The notes below the pieces were generated by a model. The model was not told the DNA's origin, searched no databases, and saw nothing but the letters and a program-made list of their open reading frames with translations. From DATDIC01 sp963777625 (lineage in GTDB: Bacteria; Pseudomonadota; Alphaproteobacteria; Acetobacterales; Acetobacteraceae), in assembly GCA_963777625.1 (NCBI GenBank), contig CAVZRO010000018.1, forward strand, positions 1 through 64,000: 64,000 nt of DNA. The letters run 5' to 3'. A program made the position numbers and the translations under genes. Below, one piece after another: positions 18,277 to 26,646 of the stretch. Within the stretch, counting starts at the first letter, position 1. Every line of letters starts with the position of its first letter.

Positions 18277-20481
18277 ATGCGAGTCGCCGCGGCAATCAAT
18301 CGTCTAAAGCCGGCTGGGATCAGCAGGCAGTTGCAGCTTGTGGCCGTGATCCTGTTGCTTGGAATACTTGCCGGATCAGCGGTGGAGTTGCTGCGTACGC
18401 GCGAGGCGCTGCTGGCGGACACCGAACAGCAGATGGCCCGGCTGGACATGGTGTTCGCCGAACAGACCGGCCGCGCGCTGGAAACAATCGATCTTATCCT
18501 GGGAAGCGTGGCGGACGACCTGCGGAACGGTGCTGCATCGCCTGCCACGGCTGATACGTTCAGCCGCTCGCTGGCACGGCGGATCTCGATGGTGCGTCAG
18601 AGCAGCGGGATCGCTATTGCCGACGCCGATGGGCGGCTGGTCTATTCGTCGAGCCCCGCGCTGCTGGCCATTACGATCCCAGCGGCAGCCAGGCACTGGA
18701 TCGACGATGCCATCGACAACCCGAAATTGGGATTGGAGCTAACCGAACCGTTCAGGAAGCCGGACGGCGGCTGGACCGCGCTCATGGTTCGTCCGATACC
18801 GGAGGCGCACGGCAGTGACCATTACGCGGCTATCGCTTTTCTCAATCTGAGTTATTTCGAGGATTTCTATAAGGCGGTGGAGCTGACCGAGAAAGGCGCC
18901 ATCCTGCTGCACCGGCGAGACGGCGTCGTGCTCGCCGGCTTCCCGCACAATGACGGGATCGTCGGGCGGAGCTACGCCGACCTGCCGCCCTTCAAGGACA
19001 TTCTCGCGCACGCGATGGCCGGCACGCTGCTGATGGACAGCCCGATCGATGGAGAGCGCCGGGTACTGGCGATCAGGGCGCTCAAAATGTTTCCCGTCGC
19101 GGTGAATGTATCGGTTGGCGAAAAGCAGGTGATGGGACTTTGGCGTCACCAGGCCTGGGCGCTGGGGCTCACGTCGGCCGGGGTGAGCGTCGTCACCACG
19201 TTCTTGCTGCTGATGCTGGCAAGCCGTTCGCGCGAGCGCGACCGGCTGGTGCAGTCATTGCGTGAGGCGAAAGAGGCAGCGGAGGCGGCCAGCGGACAGA
19301 TGGCCGCCGAAATGGAGGAACGGGAACGCGTGGAGGGCGCGTTGCGTCAGGCGCAACGATCGGAAGCGATCGGCCAGCTAACTGGCGGCGTGGCGCATGA
19401 TTTCAACAATCTGCTGTCGATCGTGATGGGGAACATCGACCTGCTGGAGCGAACGCTGCCCGGCGAGGAGAAGACGCTCGGGCGGCTGGCAACGATGCGC
19501 GCCGCGGCCGAGCGGGGTGCCACTCTGACCAGCCAGTTGCTGGCGTTCGCCCGACGCCAGCCGCTGATGCTGCGTGCCGCCGATCTCAACGCATTGGTCA
19601 TTGGGCTGCGCGACCTCGTGCAGAGTGCGGTCGGCAGCCGGGTGGCGTTGCAGCTTCGGTTGCAGCATGAGCTGGACCCGGCGTTGATCGACCCGTCGCC
19701 GATCGAGCTGGTGATCCTCAATCTGGCGATCAACGCGCGTGACGCGATGCCGGAGGGTGGCACCCTGACGATCGAGACCGATTCGATCGAATTGTTGCAA
19801 CCACAGGGCGATGACCTGAACCCGGGCTGCTACATCGTCCTGACGGTTTGCGATACCGGGACTGGCATGTCGCCGGATGTGCAGTCGAAGGCGTTCGAAC
19901 CGTTCTTCACGACCAAGGAGGCGGGCCGCGGGTCCGGGCTGGGGCTGAGCCAGGTGTATGGGGTCGCGCGACAGCTCGGTGGGGGTGTGCGTATCGAAAG
20001 CCGTCCTGGTCACGGTACGACGGTTCGGGTCTATTTGCCGCGCGCCGCACCCGGCGCGGCACGGGTTGCGGAACCGCGTCGGCGGGAAGCGAGTGCCCCG
20101 GTCAGTTCCGCCTGCGTGCTGGTGGTGGATGATGACCATGCGGTCCGAACGACCACCGCGGCACTGCTCGCCACGCTGGGCTATGGGGTGCTGGAAGCCG
20201 GTAGCGGAACGGAAGCGCTGGCGGTGCTGGAAGAGGAGCAGCCGATCAATCTGCTGCTGACCGACGTGGTCATGCCCGGGATGACCGGGCCGGAGTTGGC
20301 CCGGCGCGCGCGGCAGCAGTTTCCCAACCTGCCGGTGGTGTTCATTTCGGGTTATTCTGATCCGGATGCACTGTCGGGTGCGGGCGGGTTCGTCTATCTG
20401 GTCCGCAAGCCGGCGCGGCCGGAGGACCTGGTGGCGAAGATCGAAGCAGCGCTGACGAGCGAGACCGCACCGGTGAGCTGA
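18277..20481 (+). CDS. Hybrid sensor histidine kinase with C-terminal receiver
   Basis: A 734-residue membrane sensor. Order: membrane segment about 20-38, periplasmic sensing region of about 250 residues (PDC/Cache-like), second membrane segment about 290-312, coiled coil, dimerisation domain with the phospho-accepting His374 in GGVAHDFNN, ATPase domain with N box NLAINARDAMPEGG and G boxes DTGTGM and GRGSGLGLSQVYG, then a receiver with Asp663 in LLLTDVVMPGM and a conserved Lys in VRKPARP. HDFNN-type kinases with an attached receiver are often phosphorelay starters. No separate response regulator adjoins it, so its output is unknown. The 180 bases before it hold no gene. Confidence 0.94.
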   Translation: MRVAAAINRLKPAGISRQLQLVAVILLLGILAGSAVELLRTREALLADTEQQMARLDMVFAEQTGRALETIDLILGSVADDLRNGAASPATADTFSRSLARRISMVRQSSGIAIADADGRLVYSSSPALLAITIPAAARHWIDDAIDNPKLGLELTEPFRKPDGGWTALMVRPIPEAHGSDHYAAIAFLNLSYFEDFYKAVELTEKGAILLHRRDGVVLAGFPHNDGIVGRSYADLPPFKDILAHAMAGTLLMDSPIDGERRVLAIRALKMFPVAVNVSVGEKQVMGLWRHQAWALGLTSAGVSVVTTFLLLMLASRSRERDRLVQSLREAKEAAEAASGQMAAEMEERERVEGALRQAQRSEAIGQLTGGVAHDFNNLLSIVMGNIDLLERTLPGEEKTLGRLATMRAAAERGATLTSQLLAFARRQPLMLRAADLNALVIGLRDLVQSAVGSRVALQLRLQHELDPALIDPSPIELVILNLAINARDAMPEGGTLTIETDSIELLQPQGDDLNPGCYIVLTVCDTGTGMSPDVQSKAFEPFFTTKEAGRGSGLGLSQVYGVARQLGGGVRIESRPGHGTTVRVYLPRAAPGAARVAEPRRREASAPVSSACVLVVDDDHAVRTTTAALLATLGYGVLEAGSGTEALAVLEEEQPINLLLTDVVMPGMTGPELARRARQQFPNLPVVFISGYSDPDALSGAGGFVYLVRKPARPEDLVAKIEAALTSETAPVS

Positions 20482-21135
20482 CCGAGCAGTCGGTCAGTTT
20501 GAGTGGCCGCTTTGCGCCATCCCGGTCGTTCCAGGCCACCGCGCCGTAATCCGAATGCAGAGTTTCACCCGAATGTGTCCGTAGCTGCTCAAACGTCGGC
20601 TGCGGGTGCAGGTTGTGTAAAGACGCGTGACTCGCTCACGGAGGGTCTTGCTAGAATTGCGGCACGGCCTTGGCGAGAAGGCGAGGCTCGATCTGACGAT
20701 CGTCCACGTGCTGGCAAATCCCCCCTGCGGCTCAAGCGCCATCTGCCATCACCTTTCGGCGAGCATGATGCATGCGATTGAGCAGACCCTCAACGAGATG
20801 AATGGCCTGCTGGCGAAGCACCATTCAGAGTGCTATAGCTTCGTCCAGGGAAACCAGGATGCGTCGTTTACTTGCCAACCGACTGGTCTTCGCCACTGGG
20901 GCGGTGGTGATCGCGATGGCGATTCAGTTTGCGCTTTTGCGGGTGGCCGGCTGATCGATAATAGGGCACGATGCTGATAGACCGCTGTTGCGGCCGACGG
21001 TGAGTACGTGACCGACATCTCGCTGCGATTCTGGGCGTCTGATCAGACGGACGTTGGCATGGATCGCGGGTCAGCAGGCGAGGCCGCGGTAGTTTTCGCG
21101 TACAAGTAGTTTTCGCGTTTCGGGGGAGAGTCTAT
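20482..21135. other. Gap of about 650 bases without a recognised gene
   Basis: Between the hybrid kinase and the P450-like gene I see only short open frames with composition unlike a protein and no ribosome sites worth trusting. The stretch is somewhat less GC-rich in parts and its short frames change often, as in a worn-out gene or mobile-element scar, but nothing in it could be named. Confidence 0.4.
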
Positions 21136-22740
21136 ATGGAACGACGGACGGTTCTGACAGGTGCGGCTGCGAGCGCAGCGGGGTTTTTCTCCGGCGGCGC
21201 TTCCGCCGCTGATACCAGGACGGCAATGGCGGCCAGTCCCGCATCGTCGGATCTTGCCATGGCATTGGCCCGGTTCCGCGCTACCATCCCGGCGCATTTC
21301 GACCCGACGTACGTGGAGAACGCCGTCGTCCCGTTCTTCCTCACCAGTGTCTATGAAGGTGAGCGTCCCGCATTGCCGATGATCGATGTGACGCTTACCA
21401 AGGAGAACGCACTGCCACACGACCTCTGGGGGCTAATCTACCAGGGTTGGAAGCCAACGCCAGACGAGGGCGTCACGGTGTTCCTTCAGGGCCTGGAGAA
21501 ACGCGGCGACAACAACCTTCGAAAGCGGATCTACATGTCCGCGGTCACGCCCGACCTGTATCGTCCGATGTACGGTGCCAAGGTGGTCGCCTTCTTCGAC
21601 GGGCTGCTCGACCAAAAATTCGCCGGCCGGCCATTCATGCGTCACTATCTCGACTACTACTGGGACATCTACTGGGACCTGCACCTTGGGGTGAAGGGCG
21701 ATGCAATTCCTCCGCAGGTCCGCACGATTGGCGAGAGCTTCAACACTGTCCTGGCGTTCCGCGACCCGACCCAGCCGATCGTCTACGACAACTACATGAC
21801 GGTGCGCGCTCTCCTGGACTTTCTAAGGAACTGGATCGACGAACGTCTGGACGACATCGCCAACGGGCGTATCGCCAACCCGGAGAGGACGATCGCCTGG
21901 TACTGGCTCAAGAATGCCGGCGACGGCGCGCATTTCAGCAAGAGAGACGTGGTTTTCGAATGCTTCCACAACTTCGTCGCGCTCAGCCAATGGGGCAACT
22001 CGATCTTCGGCATCATGTCGCGCCTCAGCCAGGATGGCGGTGATCCGGAAGTCCGCTCCGTCTTCGAGAAGACGATGTCGGGGAATCCGGATGCCGCGAA
22101 TGGCGCGCCCTATACGCCGCTCGAGATGTTCGTCATGGAGCTGTTCCGCACGATCTCGCCGAACGGCGGGAGCCTCTCCTCGATTTCGGACACGCGGCTG
22201 GCGAACTCAAGCGATAATTACGGTGACAGCGTGTCGCCCTTCGTGCGCTTCGGTCTCCCCTATGAGCGCAACAGCTACATCATCTCGCCGCATACCTCGA
22301 CCAGCTTCGATCCCCTCCACTGGACCAATCCGCAGCAATTTGACCCGGGTCGCTACCGTAATGTGCCGACCAGCGCTCAGGTGGACGAAGCGAGGAGCAA
22401 GCAGATCGGCTTCGCCAAATGCCCGTTCGACCTCACGACGATGAAGGTCAACGACGGCCGCAACGCAGCCATGGCCAACAGCGCCTTCGGCACGGTGTTC
22501 GGCGTGGTTGACGGCAATCCGCTGCCGGTCTGCGACTACGCCGGGTTCGCGCCATTCGGCTTCGGTTATCGCCGCTGCCCTGGCGAGCAGCTCACCATCC
22601 AGGTGTTCGAGGACTTCCTGCGCAAGGTCTGGCGCGACAAGATAACCTTCCGCAGTTTGCATCTGCCGAATCCGCGTCGGGTGCCGATCGGTCCGAACGC
22701 CGTCATCGACGACAACATCACCTTCGCCCAGCCGTCCTGA
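21136..22740 (+). CDS. Cytochrome P450-like heme protein with Tat-type signal peptide
   Basis: A 534-residue protein. The C-terminal half carries P450 landmarks in order: ExxR as ELFR (Glu335, Arg338), a PERF-like FDPGRY after ISPHTSTSFDP, and the heme loop PFGFGYRRCPGE with the thiolate Cys481. The helix-I region (about VVFECFHNFVALSQWGNS) lacks the usual acid-Thr pair used to activate oxygen. About 85 residues are inserted between the PERF and heme motifs. The N-terminus (MERRTVLTGAAASAAGFF, then ASAAD) looks like a Tat signal and shares RRTVLTGAAA with the binding protein at 33959. Bacterial P450s are normally cytosolic, so export would be unusual. An outer-membrane channel-like gene is convergent and 21 bases away. 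Confidence 0.72.
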   Translation: MERRTVLTGAAASAAGFFSGGASAADTRTAMAASPASSDLAMALARFRATIPAHFDPTYVENAVVPFFLTSVYEGERPALPMIDVTLTKENALPHDLWGLIYQGWKPTPDEGVTVFLQGLEKRGDNNLRKRIYMSAVTPDLYRPMYGAKVVAFFDGLLDQKFAGRPFMRHYLDYYWDIYWDLHLGVKGDAIPPQVRTIGESFNTVLAFRDPTQPIVYDNYMTVRALLDFLRNWIDERLDDIANGRIANPERTIAWYWLKNAGDGAHFSKRDVVFECFHNFVALSQWGNSIFGIMSRLSQDGGDPEVRSVFEKTMSGNPDAANGAPYTPLEMFVMELFRTISPNGGSLSSISDTRLANSSDNYGDSVSPFVRFGLPYERNSYIISPHTSTSFDPLHWTNPQQFDPGRYRNVPTSAQVDEARSKQIGFAKCPFDLTTMKVNDGRNAAMANSAFGTVFGVVDGNPLPVCDYAGFAPFGFGYRRCPGEQLTIQVFEDFLRKVWRDKITFRSLHLPNPRRVPIGPNAVIDDNITFAQPS

Positions 22741-22761
22741 TCGGCGAGATGCGGCGCACGC

Positions 22762-23772
22762 CTACCAGAACTGCCGGAGGGTGAGCCGGACGCCCCAGGC
22801 GTTTGGCTCGTTTGCGGGCTTGGCGACGACGGATTCGGCATTCAGCACCAAGTCGCCACCACGCCAGAGCCCCGCGCCCATGCCGGCGCCCAATCGCAGC
22901 GTGTCGGCTGCGTTGCCCTGACGCGCTCCGTCGATACTGGTTTCTCCGCCGACGTTGTAATAGGCGTCCGCCGACAGCCAGATGCGAGGGGTGATGTTGC
23001 GGCTCGCATGGCCTTCCACGATGAGCAGCGGACTCTGCGTCAGGCGGCTTGCACCGCCAGCCTGGAACGCGTTGTTCGGGGTGAAGGCCGCAACCGACAC
23101 GTAGGTTTCGAGCCATGTCCAGCCGCGGTCCGGCGTGTAGCTGAAATTGACAGTCGGGCGGACGGTCCACCGGTTTGCCGACGGGTTGAGCACACGGCTT
23201 GATTGGTACTCCCCAAACGGTGTTCCCACGAACAGGTGAAAGCTTGCGAAGGTCTGCGGCACGAAGTTGGCGAATGCCTCGCGGGTCAGAGCAGGTCCGC
23301 CAAAGATGTTTATCTGCCAAAGGAAGCCGACATCGGACACACCGCTGACCGCGGTGCGGTTGGAATCCGAGCTCGATTCCACGTAGAGGTACGGCACCAC
23401 GATCGACACGCCGCCGGTGCGCCCCCAGTAATCCATGGTCCGAGTCAAAACGAGGGATTGCGACACCACATTGGTGCGGATGGGCGCCGTTACATCCAGT
23501 CCGTCCTCCGGCGTCACTGAGGCGGCATAACCCACATTGTAAAAGGCGAGCCAGCTATCGATCGGTGCGTTCAGATAGTCCCGGGCCGAGCCCGCCAAGA
23601 CGTCACTTGCACAAGAAAGCACGACTCCCACGACGCACGTTACACCGACTGCACGCCACGCACGTCTCCAGCGATGGGGATGTGATCCGGTCCTGGTTCC
23701 CGTTTTGGGATGACCCATCCCAAAAGGGCGTCGCCTCGGCCACCTTTGACTGAAACGCCAGCTAATCGCCAT
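22762..23772 (-). CDS. Outer membrane beta-barrel protein of the phenol-degradation MetA-like family
   Basis: A 336-residue exported protein. After a basic N-terminus a signal-like segment (VGVTCVVGVVLSCASDVLAG) leads into alternating beta-strands, with an LAFYNVGYAAS-like opening and a final ...GVRLTLRQFW, the C-terminal aromatic expected of outer-membrane barrels. The pattern matches the PF13557 family (putative MetA-pathway of phenol degradation), some members of which ferry hydrophobic compounds. The start is unsure; a second Met 18 codons on would give a shorter leader. It is 10 bases downstream of the SHOCT-protein gene and convergent with the P450-like gene. Confidence 0.75.
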   Translation of the reverse strand: MAISWRFSQRWPRRRPFGMGHPKTGTRTGSHPHRWRRAWRAVGVTCVVGVVLSCASDVLAGSARDYLNAPIDSWLAFYNVGYAASVTPEDGLDVTAPIRTNVVSQSLVLTRTMDYWGRTGGVSIVVPYLYVESSSDSNRTAVSGVSDVGFLWQINIFGGPALTREAFANFVPQTFASFHLFVGTPFGEYQSSRVLNPSANRWTVRPTVNFSYTPDRGWTWLETYVSVAAFTPNNAFQAGGASRLTQSPLLIVEGHASRNITPRIWLSADAYYNVGGETSIDGARQGNAADTLRLGAGMGAGLWRGGDLVLNAESVVAKPANEPNAWGVRLTLRQFW

Positions 23773-23782
23773 TTTACCCGAG

Positions 23783-24163
23783 CTACTGAACCAATCGGGC
23801 TCGCAGCAGGGTATATTCCTTGTCCGAGATCGCCCCGCTTGACTTCAGCCGATCTAGCTTCTCGATCTCGTCAGCGATGCTAAAGCCCACCAAGTGGCGC
23901 AATTCGTCGCGCACATGCTGATCGCGCGCCTGGTTCCGCTCGGCCATGCCGCGGCCCTGCGTAATCAGATAGGCAAATATGCCAACGTAAGGTAGCACGA
24001 TCAGCAGGATGACCCATAGCACCTTGGCGAACCCGGACATGTCGTGGCGGCGGAACAGATCGCTCGTCACCGTGATCAGCAGCCAGAACCACAGGATGAA
24101 GATGAAGATTGCGAAGATATCGGTCACGAAATTCGTGAATGTAAAGCCGCCGCCGAACAGCAC
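23783..24163 (-). CDS. SHOCT domain membrane protein
   Basis: A 126-residue protein with two membrane segments (FAIFIFILWFWLLITVTSDLF and a WVILLIVLPYVGIFAYLI segment) of the PLDc_N type, followed by a cytosolic part ending in the short SHOCT motif (EIEKLDRLKSSGAISDKEYTLLRARLV). SHOCT domains are thought to help oligomerise their host protein. The gene leads the small minus-strand pair with the outer-membrane protein. The 254 bases between it and the next gene upstream hold nothing I recognise. Confidence 0.85.
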   Translation of the reverse strand: MLFGGGFTFTNFVTDIFAIFIFILWFWLLITVTSDLFRRHDMSGFAKVLWVILLIVLPYVGIFAYLITQGRGMAERNQARDQHVRDELRHLVGFSIADEIEKLDRLKSSGAISDKEYTLLRARLVQ

Positions 24164-24417
24164 CAGCGTTCTCCCTCAAGCGTGTTGATCTTACCGGTCG
24201 CCCGCCTGTGACTCGACAGCATTGCACCGCTGGCGAGAACAAAGATGGCGACAATATGCCAGATGGCGACGGAATCATAGCTAGCGCCGGTGGCGCCTTA
24301 TAGCGCGTCGGCGAACGAGCAAGCGTTCAACACGTTTGGCGCGCGATGGTATCTCGTGGTACCCAGAGACTGTAAGTTAGCCTAGTCGAGCGGCACCATA
24401 CTCGAATGTCGGGTCGG

Positions 24418-25635
24418 TCATTGCGCCTGGGTCGGGTCGATGACGCCGAAGCCCGGTGGAACCTTGGCCCATTGATAGCCGGCCTTTCCCAAGTCATAGC
24501 CGACCTTGAACAAGGCGTTCATGTACTGTGGATCGAACGAATAGCGAAGCTTCACGTTGAAGCTTTCCGGCATGCTGGCGAGATTGAAATCGACCTCGTC
24601 GCGCTGGGACACGCTGTAGATCCGGTACAGATCACCGATCCCCTGTGTCTGGATCAGCGACGAGGTCGCCCGCCCGGCGATGCTGAGCGTCTGCCTGGTC
24701 ACGTCTGCCCATTGCGGGTCGAGGCGAGCATTGCGAATGACATAGAGGATCCGCTTACGGGTGATCCCGAGCTGATTGATCCGCAGCGCTGGCGGATAAA
24801 CAAACACCTGCGCGCTGGCGCCGCCGTCGACGTTCATTTCCTGATAGTCCTTGCCGCCCGCCTGCACGTCGATCATCACCGGCGGAAACGCAACGGGAAT
24901 AGCGGCCGAGGCAAGCATGATCTTCTGGATCAGCGTGATGGTTCCCGGCTGCCCGGACGCGGCGATCTTGCCGATGTCCCAGATTACCGGTCGGCCGGCG
25001 TCGAGATCGGTGGTGGCGATCAGCAGCAGCCGTCCCTGCTCGTATTGCTGTGCAATCGCCTGGACCAGCGCGGGCGTGACATAGCGCCCGATCGTACGAA
25101 ACAATGGTGCGTTGGTCGCCAATGCATCGCCGAGGAAGCCAGACACCAACCAGCGCCGTTCCAGCACGTCCTGCGGCGAGAGCTGCGTGTAGATTTCTTG
25201 CAACTGCTTGTCGTACGCGGGTCCGAGGAACGCGAACGGGGCAATCAGAGCGCCGGTACTGATCCCGGTGACGACCTTGAAGCTCGGCCGTGTGCCGGCC
25301 GCGGTCCAGCCGACCAACAGACCAGCGCCGAATGCGCCGTTTTCACCCCCGCCCGAAATCGCCAGAAAATAGGCCGGCGGCAGCGGTCCGGTATGGCCTG
25401 TTGCAGTTGCGTAAGCACGCTCCCGGCGATATGAGGCAAGGCCGTCGGAGATCATCTGTGGCGTGACCTCGTCGCCCCAGAACCGGGCATCCGTAAGCCC
25501 GAGCACAGTGATGTCGTTCTGCGCCGACTGAGGCACCGGGTTCAGCCGCGGCAATGGTCCGCAGGACGATGCGACGAGGCAAGCAGCGGTCGCGATCAAC
25601 GCCATAAATCGCCGCAGAAGCCGCTGTGCCGCCAT
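24418..25635 (-). CDS. Patatin-like phospholipase lipoprotein
   Basis: A 405-residue patatin-family lipid acyl hydrolase. The N-terminus is a lipoprotein signal with Cys25 in VASSC. The oxyanion segment SGGGENGAFGAG (about residues 94-105), the nucleophile elbow GISTG with Ser126, and the catalytic Asp270 in VDGG are all present, so it should be active. It is probably anchored in the envelope and acts on phospholipids. It follows the DUF3300/DUF2950 pair on the same strand, 21 bases after the DUF2950 stop. Confidence 0.9.
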   Translation of the reverse strand: MAAQRLLRRFMALIATAACLVASSCGPLPRLNPVPQSAQNDITVLGLTDARFWGDEVTPQMISDGLASYRRERAYATATGHTGPLPPAYFLAISGGGENGAFGAGLLVGWTAAGTRPSFKVVTGISTGALIAPFAFLGPAYDKQLQEIYTQLSPQDVLERRWLVSGFLGDALATNAPLFRTIGRYVTPALVQAIAQQYEQGRLLLIATTDLDAGRPVIWDIGKIAASGQPGTITLIQKIMLASAAIPVAFPPVMIDVQAGGKDYQEMNVDGGASAQVFVYPPALRINQLGITRKRILYVIRNARLDPQWADVTRQTLSIAGRATSSLIQTQGIGDLYRIYSVSQRDEVDFNLASMPESFNVKLRYSFDPQYMNALFKVGYDLGKAGYQWAKVPPGFGVIDPTQAQ

Positions 25636-25656
25636 GGTTACAGTGGACCTGCCCGA

Positions 25657-26646
25657 TTAGTGATGCGTTGGTTTCGCGGCTGGCTCCGCCGGCGTCCAAC
25701 TCGCCGCCGGGTCATAGGCACGGATGCTGTCGACCACCGACTGGGTATCGGGTCCGAAATCCCGTTGCAGCACTTTGCCATCGGGGCCGACCAGGAATGT
25801 CATGACGCCGCTCTCGCGCCAGGCCGCCGGCCAGGCGATGAATGCAAACCCGCCGGTCATCTTGCCATCCGGCTGCAGATAGCCGCGCGCACCACCTGAC
25901 GCATGCGGTCCCTGTGCGGTGAGGACCCGGAAATAATAGCCGCGGAAAGGGTCGCCGGGCTGGCGACCTTCAAGGAATTCGTGGTTCGAGCTGGCGAAGG
26001 GCGCCAGCGGGCTTGGTCCGGCGGCTGTCGTCGCGGCGGCGTCCCACCACAGCCCGTCGGTCTGGCCCGGCGTGCTCTGGACATATTCCGCGTATTCCGG
26101 CGGCGCCCCCGCATGTGCGTGCGCCGCCGCGTAGCTCCGTTCCGCTTCCACGAACGTGCGCAGCGTCGCGATCGCGGCCAGTTCATCTTCGCCGATGCGG
26201 CGGGCGAGGATTTCCTGCTCGGCCGCCGCGGTATCGAACACCCAGCCCTTGCCGCGGCGTACCAGCGGGATCGGCAGCGGCCATCCATTGCCGGCCACGA
26301 TGACGACCTTGCTCGGGCCTTCCCGGTGGAGTTCCACGTTCTGACGCATCGCATCCGCCACCCGCTGGCGCATCACTCGCCCGCTGGCCGGATCGGCGCC
26401 CAGCACCAGTGACGCATGGTCATGGCCGAACATGTCCAGCAGCTTGTCGGTGTCGTCGTTTGCCAGCGCCGCCACGACCGCCTGCACGGCCGCCTGCGGG
26501 GTCGCGAAGCTCTGCTGTTCAGGTGGCGTGGCTGCGACCGCTGCCGGGGGTGCGGTGCTTTGCGCCATGACGATTGCCGGCATGGCGCCCAGCGCCGCGA
26601 GTGTGGTCAGCAGGATCACCATTCGCACTTTATCGACGGAAGCCAT
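25657..26646 (-). CDS. DUF2950 family exported protein
   Basis: A 329-residue protein with a signal peptide (VRMVILLTTLAALGAMPAIVMAQ) followed by the DUF2950 pattern: FATPQAAVQAVVAALANDD, LVRRGKGWVFDTAAAEQEI, the GYYFRVLTAQGP segment and GGFAFIAWPAAWRESGVMTF. Function is unknown. DUF2950 and DUF3300 genes are commonly neighbours, and here they overlap by 17 bases. The chosen Met gives a normal signal peptide; a much longer open frame upstream merely reads the repeats of the DUF3300 gene in another frame. Confidence 0.87.
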   Translation of the reverse strand: MASVDKVRMVILLTTLAALGAMPAIVMAQSTAPPAAVAATPPEQQSFATPQAAVQAVVAALANDDTDKLLDMFGHDHASLVLGADPASGRVMRQRVADAMRQNVELHREGPSKVVIVAGNGWPLPIPLVRRGKGWVFDTAAAEQEILARRIGEDELAAIATLRTFVEAERSYAAAHAHAGAPPEYAEYVQSTPGQTDGLWWDAAATTAAGPSPLAPFASSNHEFLEGRQPGDPFRGYYFRVLTAQGPHASGGARGYLQPDGKMTGGFAFIAWPAAWRESGVMTFLVGPDGKVLQRDFGPDTQSVVDSIRAYDPAASWTPAEPAAKPTHH

